64,000 bases of DNA from assembly GCF_002002705.1 (NCBI RefSeq), contig NZ_MUNS01000030.1, positions 62,001-126,000 on the forward strand, in the 5' to 3' direction. Numbering within the stretch: position 1 is the stretch's first letter; the number at the start of each line of letters is the position of its first letter. Below, piece after piece: positions 17,366 to 25,762 of this stretch. The position numbers and the translations under genes were made by a program. The notes beneath the pieces were generated by a model. That model worked only from the letters and a program-made list of their open reading frames with translations. It did not search any database and was not told the DNA's origin. The stretch comes from Polaromonas sp. C04 (GTDB lineage Bacteria; Pseudomonadota; Gammaproteobacteria; Burkholderiales; Burkholderiaceae_C).

Positions 17366-18763
17366 TCAAGTCGCTTTCTCCTTGGGCGTCTGGCCCGCGC
17401 CGAGGTCCCAGTACAGGCCGGTCATGATGCACAGGGCCTCGCGCAAGAGCGCGGGCGGCAGGTGTTCGTTGGGCGCGTGCTGCGCGCAGCCGGGGTAGGA
17501 GTGCGGCACCCAGACCGTGCGCAGGCCCAGCACGTCGGTGAAGATGTCGTTGGGCAGCGAGCCGCCCAGGTTCGGCAGCAGCGCGGGCTTCTGGCCGCTG
17601 GTCTGCGCGATCGAGGCCACGGCCCAGCGCACCCAGGCGTCGTCGGGATCGATGCGCGTGGCGCGGAACATGTCCTCGGGCGGGGCGGAAATCTGCACCA
17701 TGGGGAAGCCCTGGCGGTCCAGATGGCGGCGCAGCGCGGGCACAAAGCGGTCCGGGTTCGGGCCCACCACAAAGCGCAGCTGGCAGCGCGCCCAGGCGCG
17801 CGGCGGAATGGCGTTGACCGGCGTTTCGGGATTGCCGGTCTTGTAGGCCAGCACCTCGAACGAGCACCAGCCGAACACGCGCTCGGCGGGCGACAGGCCG
17901 GGCTCGCCCCACCACGGCTCGATCGCCGGGCCGTCGGCGCCGCCATCGACCTCGCAGTCGGCCAGCGCGCGCCGCACCGAGTCCGGCACTTCCGTGGGCA
18001 CCCATTCGGGAATGCGGATCTGGCCGGTGGCCGAGACGATGCAGGCAATTGCATGCGCGAGCTGGATGCCCGGGTTGGAGATCAGCCCGCCCCAGTTGCC
18101 CGAGTGGTGGCCGCCCGCGCGTGCGTTGATGCTCAGGTCGAAGTTCATGCTGCCGCGCGAACCCAGGAACACGGTCGGGCGCTCGGCGCGCAGGCGCGGC
18201 CCGTCGGAGGCTATGAGCAGGTCCGCGGCGAACAGGGCCTTGTGGGCCTCGCACAGTTCGCGCAGGCCGGGCGAGCCGGTTTCCTCGCCCATTTCGATCA
18301 GGTACTTGGCGTTGAAGCCCAGACGCCCGCGCGTGTGCAGCACGTTGGCCAGCGCCTGCAGGTTGACCGAGTGCTGGCCCTTGTTGTCGGCGATGCCGCG
18401 GCCATACCAGCGGCCATCGACCTCAGTGAGCGTCCAGGGCGACAGGCCCGGCGCCCATTCCGATTCAAGTCCGCGGATCACATCGCCGTGGCCGTAGCCG
18501 AACACCGTCGGCAAGGCCGGGTCTTCGAGGCGCCGGGCAAACAGGAAGGGGGCACGCGCCCTGGGGTGCGTCAGCGTCTGGCAGGCAAAGCCCATGGCCT
18601 CGAAGGCGGGGCGCATTTCGCTTTCGAGGTACTCGGCCAGCACGGCACCGCGCTGCGGGTTCTGGCTCTCGGTCGGGATCGCGATGCGCCGCGCCAGCGT
18701 TTGCCGGAACGCGCCCGAATCGAACTGCTGCCGGGCTTGCGCAATGGCTTGTGTACGCGTCAT
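17366..18763 (-). CDS. M20 family metallopeptidase/deacylase
   Basis: A 465-residue zinc peptidase of the M20/ArgE/DapE superfamily. Metal ligands are visible as His92 (GYGHGD), Asp126 (GIADNKGQ), the Glu160-Glu161 pair (GEETGSPG; general base and bridging ligand) and Asp in LIASDGPR, with His in ARAGGHHSG for the lid domain and a distal His in the C-terminal APNEH motif. ATG at 18763 is chosen over an upstream TTG. It starts 27 bases after the dadA stop, so the two probably form an operon. Together they suggest turnover of peptides or N-acylated amino acids, with DadA oxidising released D-amino acids. The exact substrate is not deducible. Confidence 0.85.
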   Translation of the reverse strand: MTRTQAIAQARQQFDSGAFRQTLARRIAIPTESQNPQRGAVLAEYLESEMRPAFEAMGFACQTLTHPRARAPFLFARRLEDPALPTVFGYGHGDVIRGLESEWAPGLSPWTLTEVDGRWYGRGIADNKGQHSVNLQALANVLHTRGRLGFNAKYLIEMGEETGSPGLRELCEAHKALFAADLLIASDGPRLRAERPTVFLGSRGSMNFDLSINARAGGHHSGNWGGLISNPGIQLAHAIACIVSATGQIRIPEWVPTEVPDSVRRALADCEVDGGADGPAIEPWWGEPGLSPAERVFGWCSFEVLAYKTGNPETPVNAIPPRAWARCQLRFVVGPNPDRFVPALRRHLDRQGFPMVQISAPPEDMFRATRIDPDDAWVRWAVASIAQTSGQKPALLPNLGGSLPNDIFTDVLGLRTVWVPHSYPGCAQHAPNEHLPPALLREALCIMTGLYWDLGAGQTPKEKAT

Positions 18764-18790
18764 GATGGTTGTCCGCAACTTGTGCGCTCT

Positions 18791-20128
18791 TCAGGCCGGC
18801 GTTGCCGTCATGCGCCCGCGCGGCGCATCAAACCCGTAAAACCCGAACGCCATCCCTGGCTGTTCGCCGCTGATCAGCTCGGCAAGCGCCTTGCCGGATC
18901 CCGCACCGTGCGTCCAGCCCAGGGTGCCGTGGCCGGCGTTGACCCACAGCCTGCGCACTTTGGTCTTGCCGATGTAGGGGATGTTGGTCGGCGTGGCGGG
19001 GCGCAGGCCGGCCCAGAAATGCGGCGCGCCGCCTTCGCTCGCGCTGCGCGTGTCGCACACGCCGGGCAGCACGGCCCGGACGCGCTCGGCCAGCATGCGG
19101 CAGCGGGCCCTGGCGAGCGGCGTGTCCAGCGACAGGTCGTAGCCACCCAATTCAATCGTGCCGGCCACGCGCAACTGGTCGCCAAGCCGGGTGAAGGCGC
19201 ATTTGACCTCGTCGTCGATGGTGCTGACCGTGGGCGCGTGCTGCGGCTGCAGGATCTGGAAGGTGGCGCTGTAGCCCTTGCCGGGGTAGATCGGCAGGTC
19301 CACGCCCACGATGCGCAGCAGCGGTGCGGTGTACGAGCCGCACGCAGCGACCACCGCGTCGGCCTTCAGGTTGATGGATTCTGAGGCTGTAGCCCCCGCC
19401 CCGCAGGGACGTACAGCTATCGATTCAATAGCGTCACCGGATTTGACGAGGTGCTCGACGTCGTGCCCGTACAGGAACTGCGCACCGCGCGCCACGCAGT
19501 GCCGCGCCAGCGCCTGGGTGAATACGCGCGCGTCACCGCTCTCGTCGCTGGCGGTGTAGGTGGCGCCCACGATGCGTGAGGCGAAGGGCTTGAAGGCGGG
19601 CTCGATTCTCAGCAGCTCGGCCGTGTCCACCACCCGGCGCTCGACGCCAAATTTGCGCATCAGCGCGGCGGCTGTGGCTGCGCCGTCAAGCGATTTGGGG
19701 TCGGTGAAGTAGTGCGCGATGCCGCGCTCCAGCCGATGGTATTCGATGCCCGTGGTGCGCACCACATCCTTCAAGGCGGCGTGGCTGTAGGCACCCAGCG
19801 CCACGATTTGCTGCACGTTGCGCTCGAACGCCGCGTCGTTGCACTGGCTCAGAAAACGCAGGCCCCAGTGCCATTGCTGCCAGTCCAGTTGCGGGCGAAA
19901 CAGCAGCGGCGCGTCGTTCCTGAACATCCACTTGAGCAGCTTCAGCGGCGCATCCCGGCTGGCCCAGGGCTCGCAGTAGCTGACAGAAATCTGCCCCGCG
20001 TTGGCGAAGCTGGTCTCCAGCGCCGCGTCGCCCTGGCGCTCCACCACGGTGACCTCGTGGCCGCGCTCGAGCAGATGCCAGGCGGTGCTCACGCCGATAA
20101 TGCCGGCACCCAGTACGATAATTTTCAT
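18791..20128 (-). CDS. dadA: D-amino acid dehydrogenase (DadA-like FAD oxidoreductase)
   Basis: A 445-residue flavoenzyme of the DadA/glycine-oxidase family. GAGIIG at residues 7-12 begins the dinucleotide-binding fold, VVERQ supplies the FAD ribose acidic residue, and SFANAGQISVSYCEPWA is the DadA signature. The C terminus has FWAGLRPATPTNIPYIG and VNAGHGTLGWTHGAGSG. DadA removes hydrogen from D-amino acids to give 2-oxo acids and ammonium, feeding the respiratory chain. Residues about 232-249 are encoded by a copy of the interspersed repeat, in frame, so the protein carries an unusual insertion. The gene is divergent from an ArgP-like regulator 77 bases away. Confidence 0.88.
   Translation of the reverse strand: MKIIVLGAGIIGVSTAWHLLERGHEVTVVERQGDAALETSFANAGQISVSYCEPWASRDAPLKLLKWMFRNDAPLLFRPQLDWQQWHWGLRFLSQCNDAAFERNVQQIVALGAYSHAALKDVVRTTGIEYHRLERGIAHYFTDPKSLDGAATAAALMRKFGVERRVVDTAELLRIEPAFKPFASRIVGATYTASDESGDARVFTQALARHCVARGAQFLYGHDVEHLVKSGDAIESIAVRPCGAGATASESINLKADAVVAACGSYTAPLLRIVGVDLPIYPGKGYSATFQILQPQHAPTVSTIDDEVKCAFTRLGDQLRVAGTIELGGYDLSLDTPLARARCRMLAERVRAVLPGVCDTRSASEGGAPHFWAGLRPATPTNIPYIGKTKVRRLWVNAGHGTLGWTHGAGSGKALAELISGEQPGMAFGFYGFDAPRGRMTATPA
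19383..19434 (+). repeat. Interspersed repeat copy C, inside dadA
   Basis: GAGGCTGTAGCCCCC, a spacer, then ACAGCTATCGATTCAATAGC. It matches the copies at 17269 and 43141 in layout but lies within the dadA reading frame without interrupting it. Confidence 0.6.
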
Positions 20129-20205
20129 GTTGCCCAGTTTGCGGGAAGTTGCCGGTAATTAAAAGAAGAATTAAATGCCCAGTGAAAACACCAGCACCGC
20201 TAATC

Positions 20206-21114
20206 ATGAACACCTTTGACCCCGACGCCCTCGAATGCCTGGCCGCGATCGTGGAAGAGGGCGGTTTCGAGCGCGCCGCCCAGCGCCTGTGCATCACGCA
20301 GTCGGCCGTGTCGCAGCGCCTGCGCTCGCTCGAAGCCCAGGTCGGCACCGTGCTGATCGTGCGCAGCCGCCCGCTGCACCCTACGCCGGCCGGGCAGTTG
20401 CTGCTCAAGCACACGCGCCAGCTGCGCCTGCTGCGCGCCGACATGGAGCGCGACCTGCAGGAGCTGGCACCGGGCAACGCAGGCGGCGCGCGCGAAGAGG
20501 AGCGCATCGCGATTGCCATCAATGCCGACAGCATCGCCACCTGGGCGCTGCCGGCGCTGGATGCGCTGGCGCGCCAGGGCCTGCCGATGGAGATCATCAC
20601 CGACGACCAGGATTTCACGCAGGAATGGCTGCGCGAGGGCAAGGTGCTCGGCTGCGTCACCACGCTCGACTCGGCGCTGCGCGGCTGCAGGCTGGTGCCG
20701 CTGGGCGCCATGCGCTATGTGGCGGTGGCGCAGGCGGCCTATGCGGCAGCGCAGGCGCCGCAGGGCCTGGGGCCGCATAACTTTGGCAACCTGGGATTCG
20801 TGGCGTTCAATCGCAAGGATGACATGCAAAGCGAGTTTGTGGCCAAGGCCCTCGGCCTCAAGCACGTCACCCTGAAGCAGTTGTTCGTGCCCAGCTCCGA
20901 AGGCCAGGTGCGGGCCGTGCGGGCCGGCTGGGGCGTGAGCGTGCTGCCGGAACTGCTGGTGCAGGACCTGATGGCGCAGGGCGAGCTGGTCAACATGGCG
21001 CCCGGCCATGCGCTGCCGATCCAGCTCTACTGGCATTGCTGGAATCTGGAATCACAGGTGCTGGATGCCCTGACCAGCGCACTCACGGCAGCGGCCGCGG
21101 CGACGCTGGCCTGA
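20206..21114 (+). CDS. argP: LysR family regulator, ArgP/LysG type
   Basis: A 302-residue LTTR. The start MNTFDPDALECLAAIVEEGGFERAA-type sequence and the recognition helix SQSAVSQRLRSLEAQVG match the ArgP (IciA)/LysG branch, which senses basic amino acids. The effector domain includes MEIITDDQDFTQEWLREG and FNRKDDMQSEF, also typical of that branch. It is divergent from dadA, so it probably controls that gene and itself. ATG at 20206 is preferred over an upstream start 19 codons earlier because the domain begins there. Confidence 0.82.
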   Translation: MNTFDPDALECLAAIVEEGGFERAAQRLCITQSAVSQRLRSLEAQVGTVLIVRSRPLHPTPAGQLLLKHTRQLRLLRADMERDLQELAPGNAGGAREEERIAIAINADSIATWALPALDALARQGLPMEIITDDQDFTQEWLREGKVLGCVTTLDSALRGCRLVPLGAMRYVAVAQAAYAAAQAPQGLGPHNFGNLGFVAFNRKDDMQSEFVAKALGLKHVTLKQLFVPSSEGQVRAVRAGWGVSVLPELLVQDLMAQGELVNMAPGHALPIQLYWHCWNLESQVLDALTSALTAAAAATLA

Positions 21115-21145
21115 TCGCTGGAGAAATTGGGGCTGCCATGCCCGC

Positions 21146-21703
21146 TTACGGCGCACTTGAGCGCAGGGTTTCCAGCAGCGCCTGGGCCTTGTCGGGGTCG
21201 AACTTCCCTTGCGCCCGCGCCAGTACCTCGCCATTGCGGTCCAGCACCAGCACCACCGCCTGATCCGTGCCTGTGATGCCGGTGGCGCGCACGAAGGCGT
21301 CGCGGTCGGTGAACACCGGCAGCAGGCTGGCCCGCTCCGACTCACTGGGATAGCGCGAGAGCAGGCGGGTTTCCACCGCGCTGCGGTGCGCCGGGTCGCC
21401 CGTGTCGTTGATCACGGGCATGCGGACCCACGCGATGGAGGAGTCCTTGCGCAACTGCAGGCCGTTGATCCAGCTCTCCAGTTCCGCGTTCTGGTTATGC
21501 CGGAACGCGACCAGCGCCAGCGTGCGCCCGGCGGGCAGGCCTTCGGGCAGGCTGACCGGCTCCTGTTTGTGCCCCAGCCGATTCGCGACCAGTGACGGCA
21601 AACGCCCCATGACATTGGTTTCGTTGGGCGTGACCACGGCCAGGGTCAGGGCGAGCAGCGTCGCCGCTCCCCACGCCAATCCATACACCCAAACCTTTTT
21701 CAT
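21146..21703 (-). CDS. Predicted membrane-anchored periplasmic protein, thioredoxin-fold-like
   Basis: A 185-residue protein not assigned to a named family. Residues about 1-25 form a hydrophobic N-terminal segment (VYGLAWGAATLLALTLAV) that should anchor or export it. The rest contains RTLALVAFRHNQNAELESWI, a segment reading PVFTDRDAFVRATGITG and a strand QAVVLVLDRNGEVLARAQG, a layout similar to thioredoxin-fold periplasmic proteins of the YtfJ/Atp10 kind but without a CxxC pair. ATG at 21703 has GGAGG five bases upstream, so this start is secure. It is monocistronic and convergent with argP. Confidence 0.65.
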   Translation of the reverse strand: MKKVWVYGLAWGAATLLALTLAVVTPNETNVMGRLPSLVANRLGHKQEPVSLPEGLPAGRTLALVAFRHNQNAELESWINGLQLRKDSSIAWVRMPVINDTGDPAHRSAVETRLLSRYPSESERASLLPVFTDRDAFVRATGITGTDQAVVLVLDRNGEVLARAQGKFDPDKAQALLETLRSSAP

Positions 21704-21812
21704 GGCAGCCTCCGAGTTCATACCATTCGAGCCACTTTAGACAGCAAGCAAGATGCGTGCAAGCGGCCCTCAGGATTGATTGTTTCATACTGTGTAGTAA
21801 CTTATTAACTTC

Positions 21813-21831
21813 CCGGTTGTAAATTAACCGG
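21813..21831. promoter_or_regulatory. Candidate TetR operator
   Basis: A perfect inverted repeat CCGGTT-GTAAATT-AACCGG lies 38 bases upstream of the tetR start. The size, symmetry and position suit an autoregulatory TetR binding site. Confidence 0.5.
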
Positions 21832-21869
21832 AGACTATGTTTTCAGATGCAACTGGCTAAAATTGGCGC

Positions 21870-22487
21870 ATGAGCAGTCCCGTCGTTGCCCGCGTGTCGT
21901 TCAAGGAGCAGATGCTCCGCGCGCGTGAAGAGGCCATCGTGAAGGCCGTGATCCGGCTGCTGGCCGAAAAAGGTTTCGAGGCCATGACGGTGGATGAGGT
22001 CGCTGCGGAAGTCGGTATCGCGAAAGCGAGCCTTTACAAACATTTCCCCAGCAAGGAAGACCTCGCGGCCGCCGCAATGGTGCGCGTGCTGCGCCGTGCC
22101 CAGGATTTCCTGCGCTCGCTGCCCGCGGGCGACGCGCCGCTCGACAAACTGCGCGCGGCGGCACGCTGGACCCTGGCGCTGCAGCTGGCCGGCGAAATGC
22201 CCTCGCTGCCGGGCCAGGGCTCGTCGCTGCGCAGCACGCTGATGTCGTGCCAGCCCTATCTCGATGGCTTGCTGGAAGTGCGCGAGCAGCTCGGCGGCTG
22301 GATCGAAGCGGCCCAGGCCAGCGGCGCGCTGAACCCGCGGCTGCCGGCCGTCGCCGTGCTCTACACGCTGTATGCGCGTGCCTGCGATCCGGTGCTGGAG
22401 TTTCTCAAGGCTGGCGGCCGGCACAGCGACGCCGAGATCGTGGAACTGGTGCTGAGCACCTGCTTTGAAGGGTTAAATGCCAGGTAG
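21870..22487 (+). CDS. TetR family transcriptional regulator
   Basis: A 205-residue repressor. The N-terminal helix-turn-helix covers about residues 15-60, with AIVKAVIRLLAEKGFEAMTVDEVA and the recognition helix KASLYKHFPSKEDL. The remaining helical domain would bind ligand and dimerise. It has no adjacent divergent efflux gene, and the only gene it clearly faces is itself, so the regulon is unknown. The palindrome upstream suggests autoregulation. Confidence 0.87.
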   Translation: MSSPVVARVSFKEQMLRAREEAIVKAVIRLLAEKGFEAMTVDEVAAEVGIAKASLYKHFPSKEDLAAAAMVRVLRRAQDFLRSLPAGDAPLDKLRAAARWTLALQLAGEMPSLPGQGSSLRSTLMSCQPYLDGLLEVREQLGGWIEAAQASGALNPRLPAVAVLYTLYARACDPVLEFLKAGGRHSDAEIVELVLSTCFEGLNAR

Positions 22488-22535
22488 CCCATGTCTGAAC
22501 TGGATTGTTTGCTCTTAAAAATGTAGCAAACGGGC

Positions 22536-22559
22536 TCCCGCGCAAACGCCTGCGCGGGA
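22536..22559. terminator. Hairpin between convergent tetR and uspA
   Basis: A nine-base perfect stem (TCCCGCGCA/TGCGCGGGA) with a six-base loop sits in the short gap between two convergent genes. It lacks a T run on either side, so it may slow polymerase without being a full intrinsic terminator. Confidence 0.45.
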
Positions 22560-22568
22560 CAGGCCGTA

Positions 22569-22991
22569 TCAGCGCACCAGCAGCACCGGCACGCTGCAGT
22601 GCGCCAGCACCTGGGTGGCCACCGAGCCCATCACCAGGCTTTTCAGGGCGCCATGGCCGCGCGAGCCCATGACGATCAGGTCGTATTTGCCGGCCTCCGC
22701 CATACGCGCGATCGTCTCGCCGGCGGGGCCGATTTTCGACACGGGTGTCGGATCGATGTCGTGACGCCGCAGGAATTTGCAGACCGGGTTCAAAACCTTG
22801 CCCGACTCGTCGGCGTAGTAGTTGTCGACGATCTCCTTGCCGACGGCCCCGCGCACGCGTGGCGGCAGTTGCGGCTGCACCGTGAGCACGGTGTACTTGT
22901 TGGTGCTGCTGAGCAACTCGTCGTGCGCGGTCAGGTAGGCCAGCATTTTCTTGGTGTAGATACTGCCGTCAACGGCCAGAAGAATTTTCAC
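22569..22991 (-). CDS. Universal stress protein, ATP-binding UspA type
   Basis: A 140-residue single-domain Usp. The opening KILLAVDGS and the C-terminal GSRGHGALKSLVMGSVATQV match the G-2x-G-9x-G(S/T) nucleotide motif of ATP-binding Usps, and it ends VPVLLVR. GTG at 22991 is chosen because GGGGA precedes it; an upstream start would add 16 residues that do not belong to the fold. Its role is stress survival; no operon partner. Confidence 0.9.
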   Translation of the reverse strand: MKILLAVDGSIYTKKMLAYLTAHDELLSSTNKYTVLTVQPQLPPRVRGAVGKEIVDNYYADESGKVLNPVCKFLRRHDIDPTPVSKIGPAGETIARMAEAGKYDLIVMGSRGHGALKSLVMGSVATQVLAHCSVPVLLVR

Positions 22992-23086
22992 GGCGTTCCC
23001 CAGAATAAAAGGCCAGTCTAGCGCCCGCGGGGGCGGCATCCTTGACGGACATCAAACAAACCAAGGCGGCGCCGCGCCGGGCGCCC

Positions 23087-23911
23087 CTACACCACAAGGC
23101 ACAACTGCTCGCGAAAGGCGGCCTGCTCATTCTTGCGCGCGTACCCCAGCGGATTGGCGACGACACGGCAGCCCGCGCGGGTGTAATCGCTCGGGGCGTG
23201 CAAATGGCCGTGCAGCCACAGGTCGGCGTGTGGCAGCAGCTCATCCAGCGCATTGCAAAAACCCGCCGTGCCGGGGCTGCGGCCATAGCGCGGATCGGCG
23301 CTTTGCAGGCTCGGCGCGAAATGTGTGACCGCCACGGTTTTCCCCTCGAATGGACTGGCCAGTGCCGTGCGCAGCCAGTCCTGGCAGATCAGTGATTGCT
23401 CACGTACAGCCGGCGCCAGCATGGGTTCACCGCGGTAGCGGATGCCGGCTTTTTTCAGATAAAAGTTGGCGGCCCGAAAGGCCTTTTCGCGCGCCATGAG
23501 CTGCTGCCCCACCGTGGCATGGGGATCATCGGCACGCGGGCCGAGCGCGTCGAAGTCGCTCCACAGCGTGGTGCCCACGAAGCGCACCGTGTCCAATATC
23601 ACGACCTCGCGCTCCAGCCAGATGATGCCCAGACGCTCGCACGTGGTGCGCAGCCTGGCATGCGCCACCTCGAAATCCAGTCCGTCGTACTCGTGATTGC
23701 CGGGGACAAACAGCACGGGTGTGGGCCAGCCGCCCAACCGGGGCAGCGGCGAGAAGCGCGCCAGGCCGAAATCGGGGTCTGTCAGCAGCGAGCCGGCCTG
23801 GTACGAGCCAATGTCGCCCGCCAGCACCAGCACGTCGGCGCCCGGTGCCGGCCGGGGCTGAAACTGCGGATGCACCTCCAGGTGCAGGTCGGACAGCAGC
23901 TGGATCTTCAT
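23087..23911 (-). CDS. Calcineurin-like metallophosphoesterase
   Basis: A 274-residue phosphoesterase. All classical metal motifs are present: SDLHLE at the N terminus (D-x-H), VLAGDIG (GD), VPGNHEYDG (GNH), AVTHFAP (His) and WLHGHLH (GHxH) near the end, giving a complete dinuclear centre. It starts inside the stop codon of the upstream LysR gene (ATGA), so the two are coupled. The substrate may be a nucleotide, phosphodiester or phosphoprotein; the family does not tell. Confidence 0.88.
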   Translation of the reverse strand: MKIQLLSDLHLEVHPQFQPRPAPGADVLVLAGDIGSYQAGSLLTDPDFGLARFSPLPRLGGWPTPVLFVPGNHEYDGLDFEVAHARLRTTCERLGIIWLEREVVILDTVRFVGTTLWSDFDALGPRADDPHATVGQQLMAREKAFRAANFYLKKAGIRYRGEPMLAPAVREQSLICQDWLRTALASPFEGKTVAVTHFAPSLQSADPRYGRSPGTAGFCNALDELLPHADLWLHGHLHAPSDYTRAGCRVVANPLGYARKNEQAAFREQLCLVV

Positions 23912-24876
23912 GCGGCGCCCGCCTGCTCGAACGCCTTGTGCGCCGAACGTGCAATGGCCTGGCGCAACCACTGGTGGGCAGCGCTGTGCTCGAGCCGGCT
24001 GTGCCACAGCGACGCGACCTGCACGGGCGGCACTTCAAAGGGCAACTCGCGCTGCACCAGATCCTCGGCCGGCCCGGCAATGCCCACGAAATGGCGCGGC
24101 AGCACGGTGAGCAGGTTCGATTGGGCGACCACCTGGCCCGCCGTGAAGAACTGGTTGACCGTGAGCACGACGCGGCGCGCCCGTCCCTGCGAGGCCAGCG
24201 CTTCGTCGACAAAGCCGAACGGGAGCCCGGAAAAACTCACCAGCAAGTGGCGTGCGGCGCAAAAGCGGTTCAAGGTCAACGGGCCGCTGGCCAGCGGATG
24301 GCCGCGGCGCATCACGCACACATACTTGCCTTCATACAGGCGCTGGTGCGCGAACGCGACTGCCTTGCCCACCTGAGCGCGCGCCGTCAGGTCGGCCAGC
24401 ACAGCAGGGAAATAACCCACGGCGAGATCGGCCGACTCGTCGTCGAGCATGCGGCGCGGGTCGCGCGTGGTCAGCGGCAGCACCTGGATGGAGACGCCGG
24501 GGGCCTCGGTTTCAAGAATCTCGACCAGGCCCGGGATCAATTCGGCGCCGGTGGCGTCGGCCATGGCCAGCATGAAGGTGTTGTCGGCGGCGGCCGGCAC
24601 AAACGTGCTGGGCGCCAGCGACTCCTGCAACTGGCGCAGGGCCTCGCGCACCGCCGGCCACAGCGCGACGGCGCGCGGTGTGGGCACCATGCCCTGGCCA
24701 CCGCGCCGCACCAGCTCATCGCCCAGCGTCTCGCGCAGGCGCCGCAGCGCGTTGCTCACGGCGGGCTGGGTCAGCGACAGGTTGCGCGCGGCACGGGTCA
24801 GGCTGCGCTCGGCCATGACCTCGTCGAAGACGCGCAGCAGATTCAGGTCCAGTGTGCGGAAGTTGGGAATGTTCAT
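23908..24876 (-). CDS. LysR family transcriptional regulator, NodD/NahR-like
   Basis: A 322-residue LTTR. It begins NFRTLDLNLLRVFDEVMAERSLTRAA, the form typical of the NodD/NahR/LeuO branch, with recognition helix TQPAVSNALRRLRETLGDELVRR. The effector domain runs from about residue 95. Its stop overlaps the metallophosphoesterase start, an uncommon arrangement for LTTRs, which usually face their targets. Its regulatory target may be the divergent membrane-protein gene at 24997. Confidence 0.85.
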   Translation of the reverse strand: MNIPNFRTLDLNLLRVFDEVMAERSLTRAARNLSLTQPAVSNALRRLRETLGDELVRRGGQGMVPTPRAVALWPAVREALRQLQESLAPSTFVPAAADNTFMLAMADATGAELIPGLVEILETEAPGVSIQVLPLTTRDPRRMLDDESADLAVGYFPAVLADLTARAQVGKAVAFAHQRLYEGKYVCVMRRGHPLASGPLTLNRFCAARHLLVSFSGLPFGFVDEALASQGRARRVVLTVNQFFTAGQVVAQSNLLTVLPRHFVGIAGPAEDLVQRELPFEVPPVQVASLWHSRLEHSAAHQWLRQAIARSAHKAFEQAGAA

Positions 24877-24936
24877 GAGGGGTCTATGGACACATAGCTA
24901 TCACTATTGTGAATATACATAATCATAAATATAAAG

Positions 24937-24965
24937 TTGAGCAACACTAGTATTTACCCTAGTAT
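24937..24965 (+). promoter_or_regulatory. Promoter of membrane-protein paralogue 1
   Basis: TTGAGC at 24937-24942 and TAGTAT at 24960-24965 are 17 bases apart. The same spacing and flanking sequence recur in front of the second paralogue (25702), which supports a real sigma-70-type promoter. Confidence 0.6.
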
Positions 24966-24996
24966 TGCATCAGGAGTTTTCAAGAAGGGAATTACC

Positions 24997-25539
24997 ATGA
25001 TCAACTTTGTACACGCAGCTTATCCAGCGCAACATTCCAATGTTGCGCGTGTTCAATCCGCCGCGCCGGCCGTGCGGCAGCCCGGTCGGGGGATCGAAAA
25101 TCGCAAGGCTCTGGTGGCCCTGCTGCTGGCAGCGGTCGTTGCTGCACTGCTGGTCGCGGCGAACCAGATGATCGACACCTGGTCGGACGACCATGTGCTG
25201 GCCGCCTGGGTCATTCTGTGGGCCATCGGCTTTGCCGCGCTGGGCTTGCTGGCCGGCACTGCCCGCAAGCTGGCCTCCCGCGTGGTCGCCCGGCTCGATG
25301 CCTGGTCATACCGCGTGGCCCGTGCGCGCGCCGATGCCCGTTTCCTGGAAGCGGCGCAAAACGATCCGCGCGTCATGGCTGATTTGCGGACAGCAGTGTC
25401 GCGCCAACGCGATAACGAAGTGCAAGACACCCATGGCGCCGTGGCCCGCAGCGCGCACCGCCCGGAGACCGGCCTGATCGCCCACTACGAGTCTTTGGCG
25501 CGCAATATCCCGGTCGCGCACTTCGCTTCCTCCTGGTAA
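24997..25539 (+). CDS. Two-helix membrane protein, tandem paralogue 1
   Basis: A 180-residue protein of unrecognised family. After a 30-residue cytosolic-looking N terminus come two hydrophobic segments (LVALLLAAVVAALLVAANQM and HVLAAWVILWAIGFAALGLL), then a basic amphipathic stretch AWSYRVARARADARFLEAA and a polar tail. The ATG follows AAGAAGGGA. It is closely related to the next gene over residues 1-140, including the opening HAAYPAQH and the motif EAAQNDPR-MA-L. The repeated leader, promoter and own terminator point to strong, independent expression. Function unknown. Confidence 0.75.
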   Translation: MINFVHAAYPAQHSNVARVQSAAPAVRQPGRGIENRKALVALLLAAVVAALLVAANQMIDTWSDDHVLAAWVILWAIGFAALGLLAGTARKLASRVVARLDAWSYRVARARADARFLEAAQNDPRVMADLRTAVSRQRDNEVQDTHGAVARSAHRPETGLIAHYESLARNIPVAHFASSW

Positions 25540-25573
25540 GGACAGGTGCTGGCCGACGGCCCGCAGCACCCGC

Positions 25574-25608
25574 AAAGAAGCCACCCATCGGGTGGTTTCT
25601 TTGTTTTT
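25574..25608 (+). terminator. Intrinsic terminator after paralogue 1
   Basis: A 13-base stem with one G-T pair, AAAGAAGCCACCC (25574-25586) and GGGTGGTTTCTTT (25590-25602), has a three-base loop and is followed by a T-rich tail. Confidence 0.85.
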
Positions 25609-25701
25609 CGGCCCATCGCGGCGCTGTCGGTGATGGCGGTCGCCAGTTTTTTTTGAATTGACTTATCACAAACGTGAATGTGTCAAATCACCAATATAAA
25701 G

Positions 25702-25730
25702 TTGAACATCACTGGTGTTAACCCTAACAT
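25702..25730 (+). promoter_or_regulatory. Promoter of membrane-protein paralogue 2
   Basis: TTGAAC at 25702-25707, a 17-base spacer and TAACAT at 25725-25730. It aligns base by base with the promoter at 24937, including the AATATAAAG block just upstream. Confidence 0.6.
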
Positions 25731-25762
25731 TGTCACAAGAGCTTTCAAGAAGGGAAATTATC

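Noticed and set aside
22536-22559. A strong intrinsic terminator between tetR and uspA
   Set aside because: The stem is perfect but no T run follows on either strand, so it is listed only as a hairpin with low confidence.
24889-24921. A further copy of the interspersed repeat (GGTCTATGGACACATAGCTATC)
   Set aside because: Only the TAGCTATC part matches; the TGTAGCCC block is absent, so it is too weak to list.
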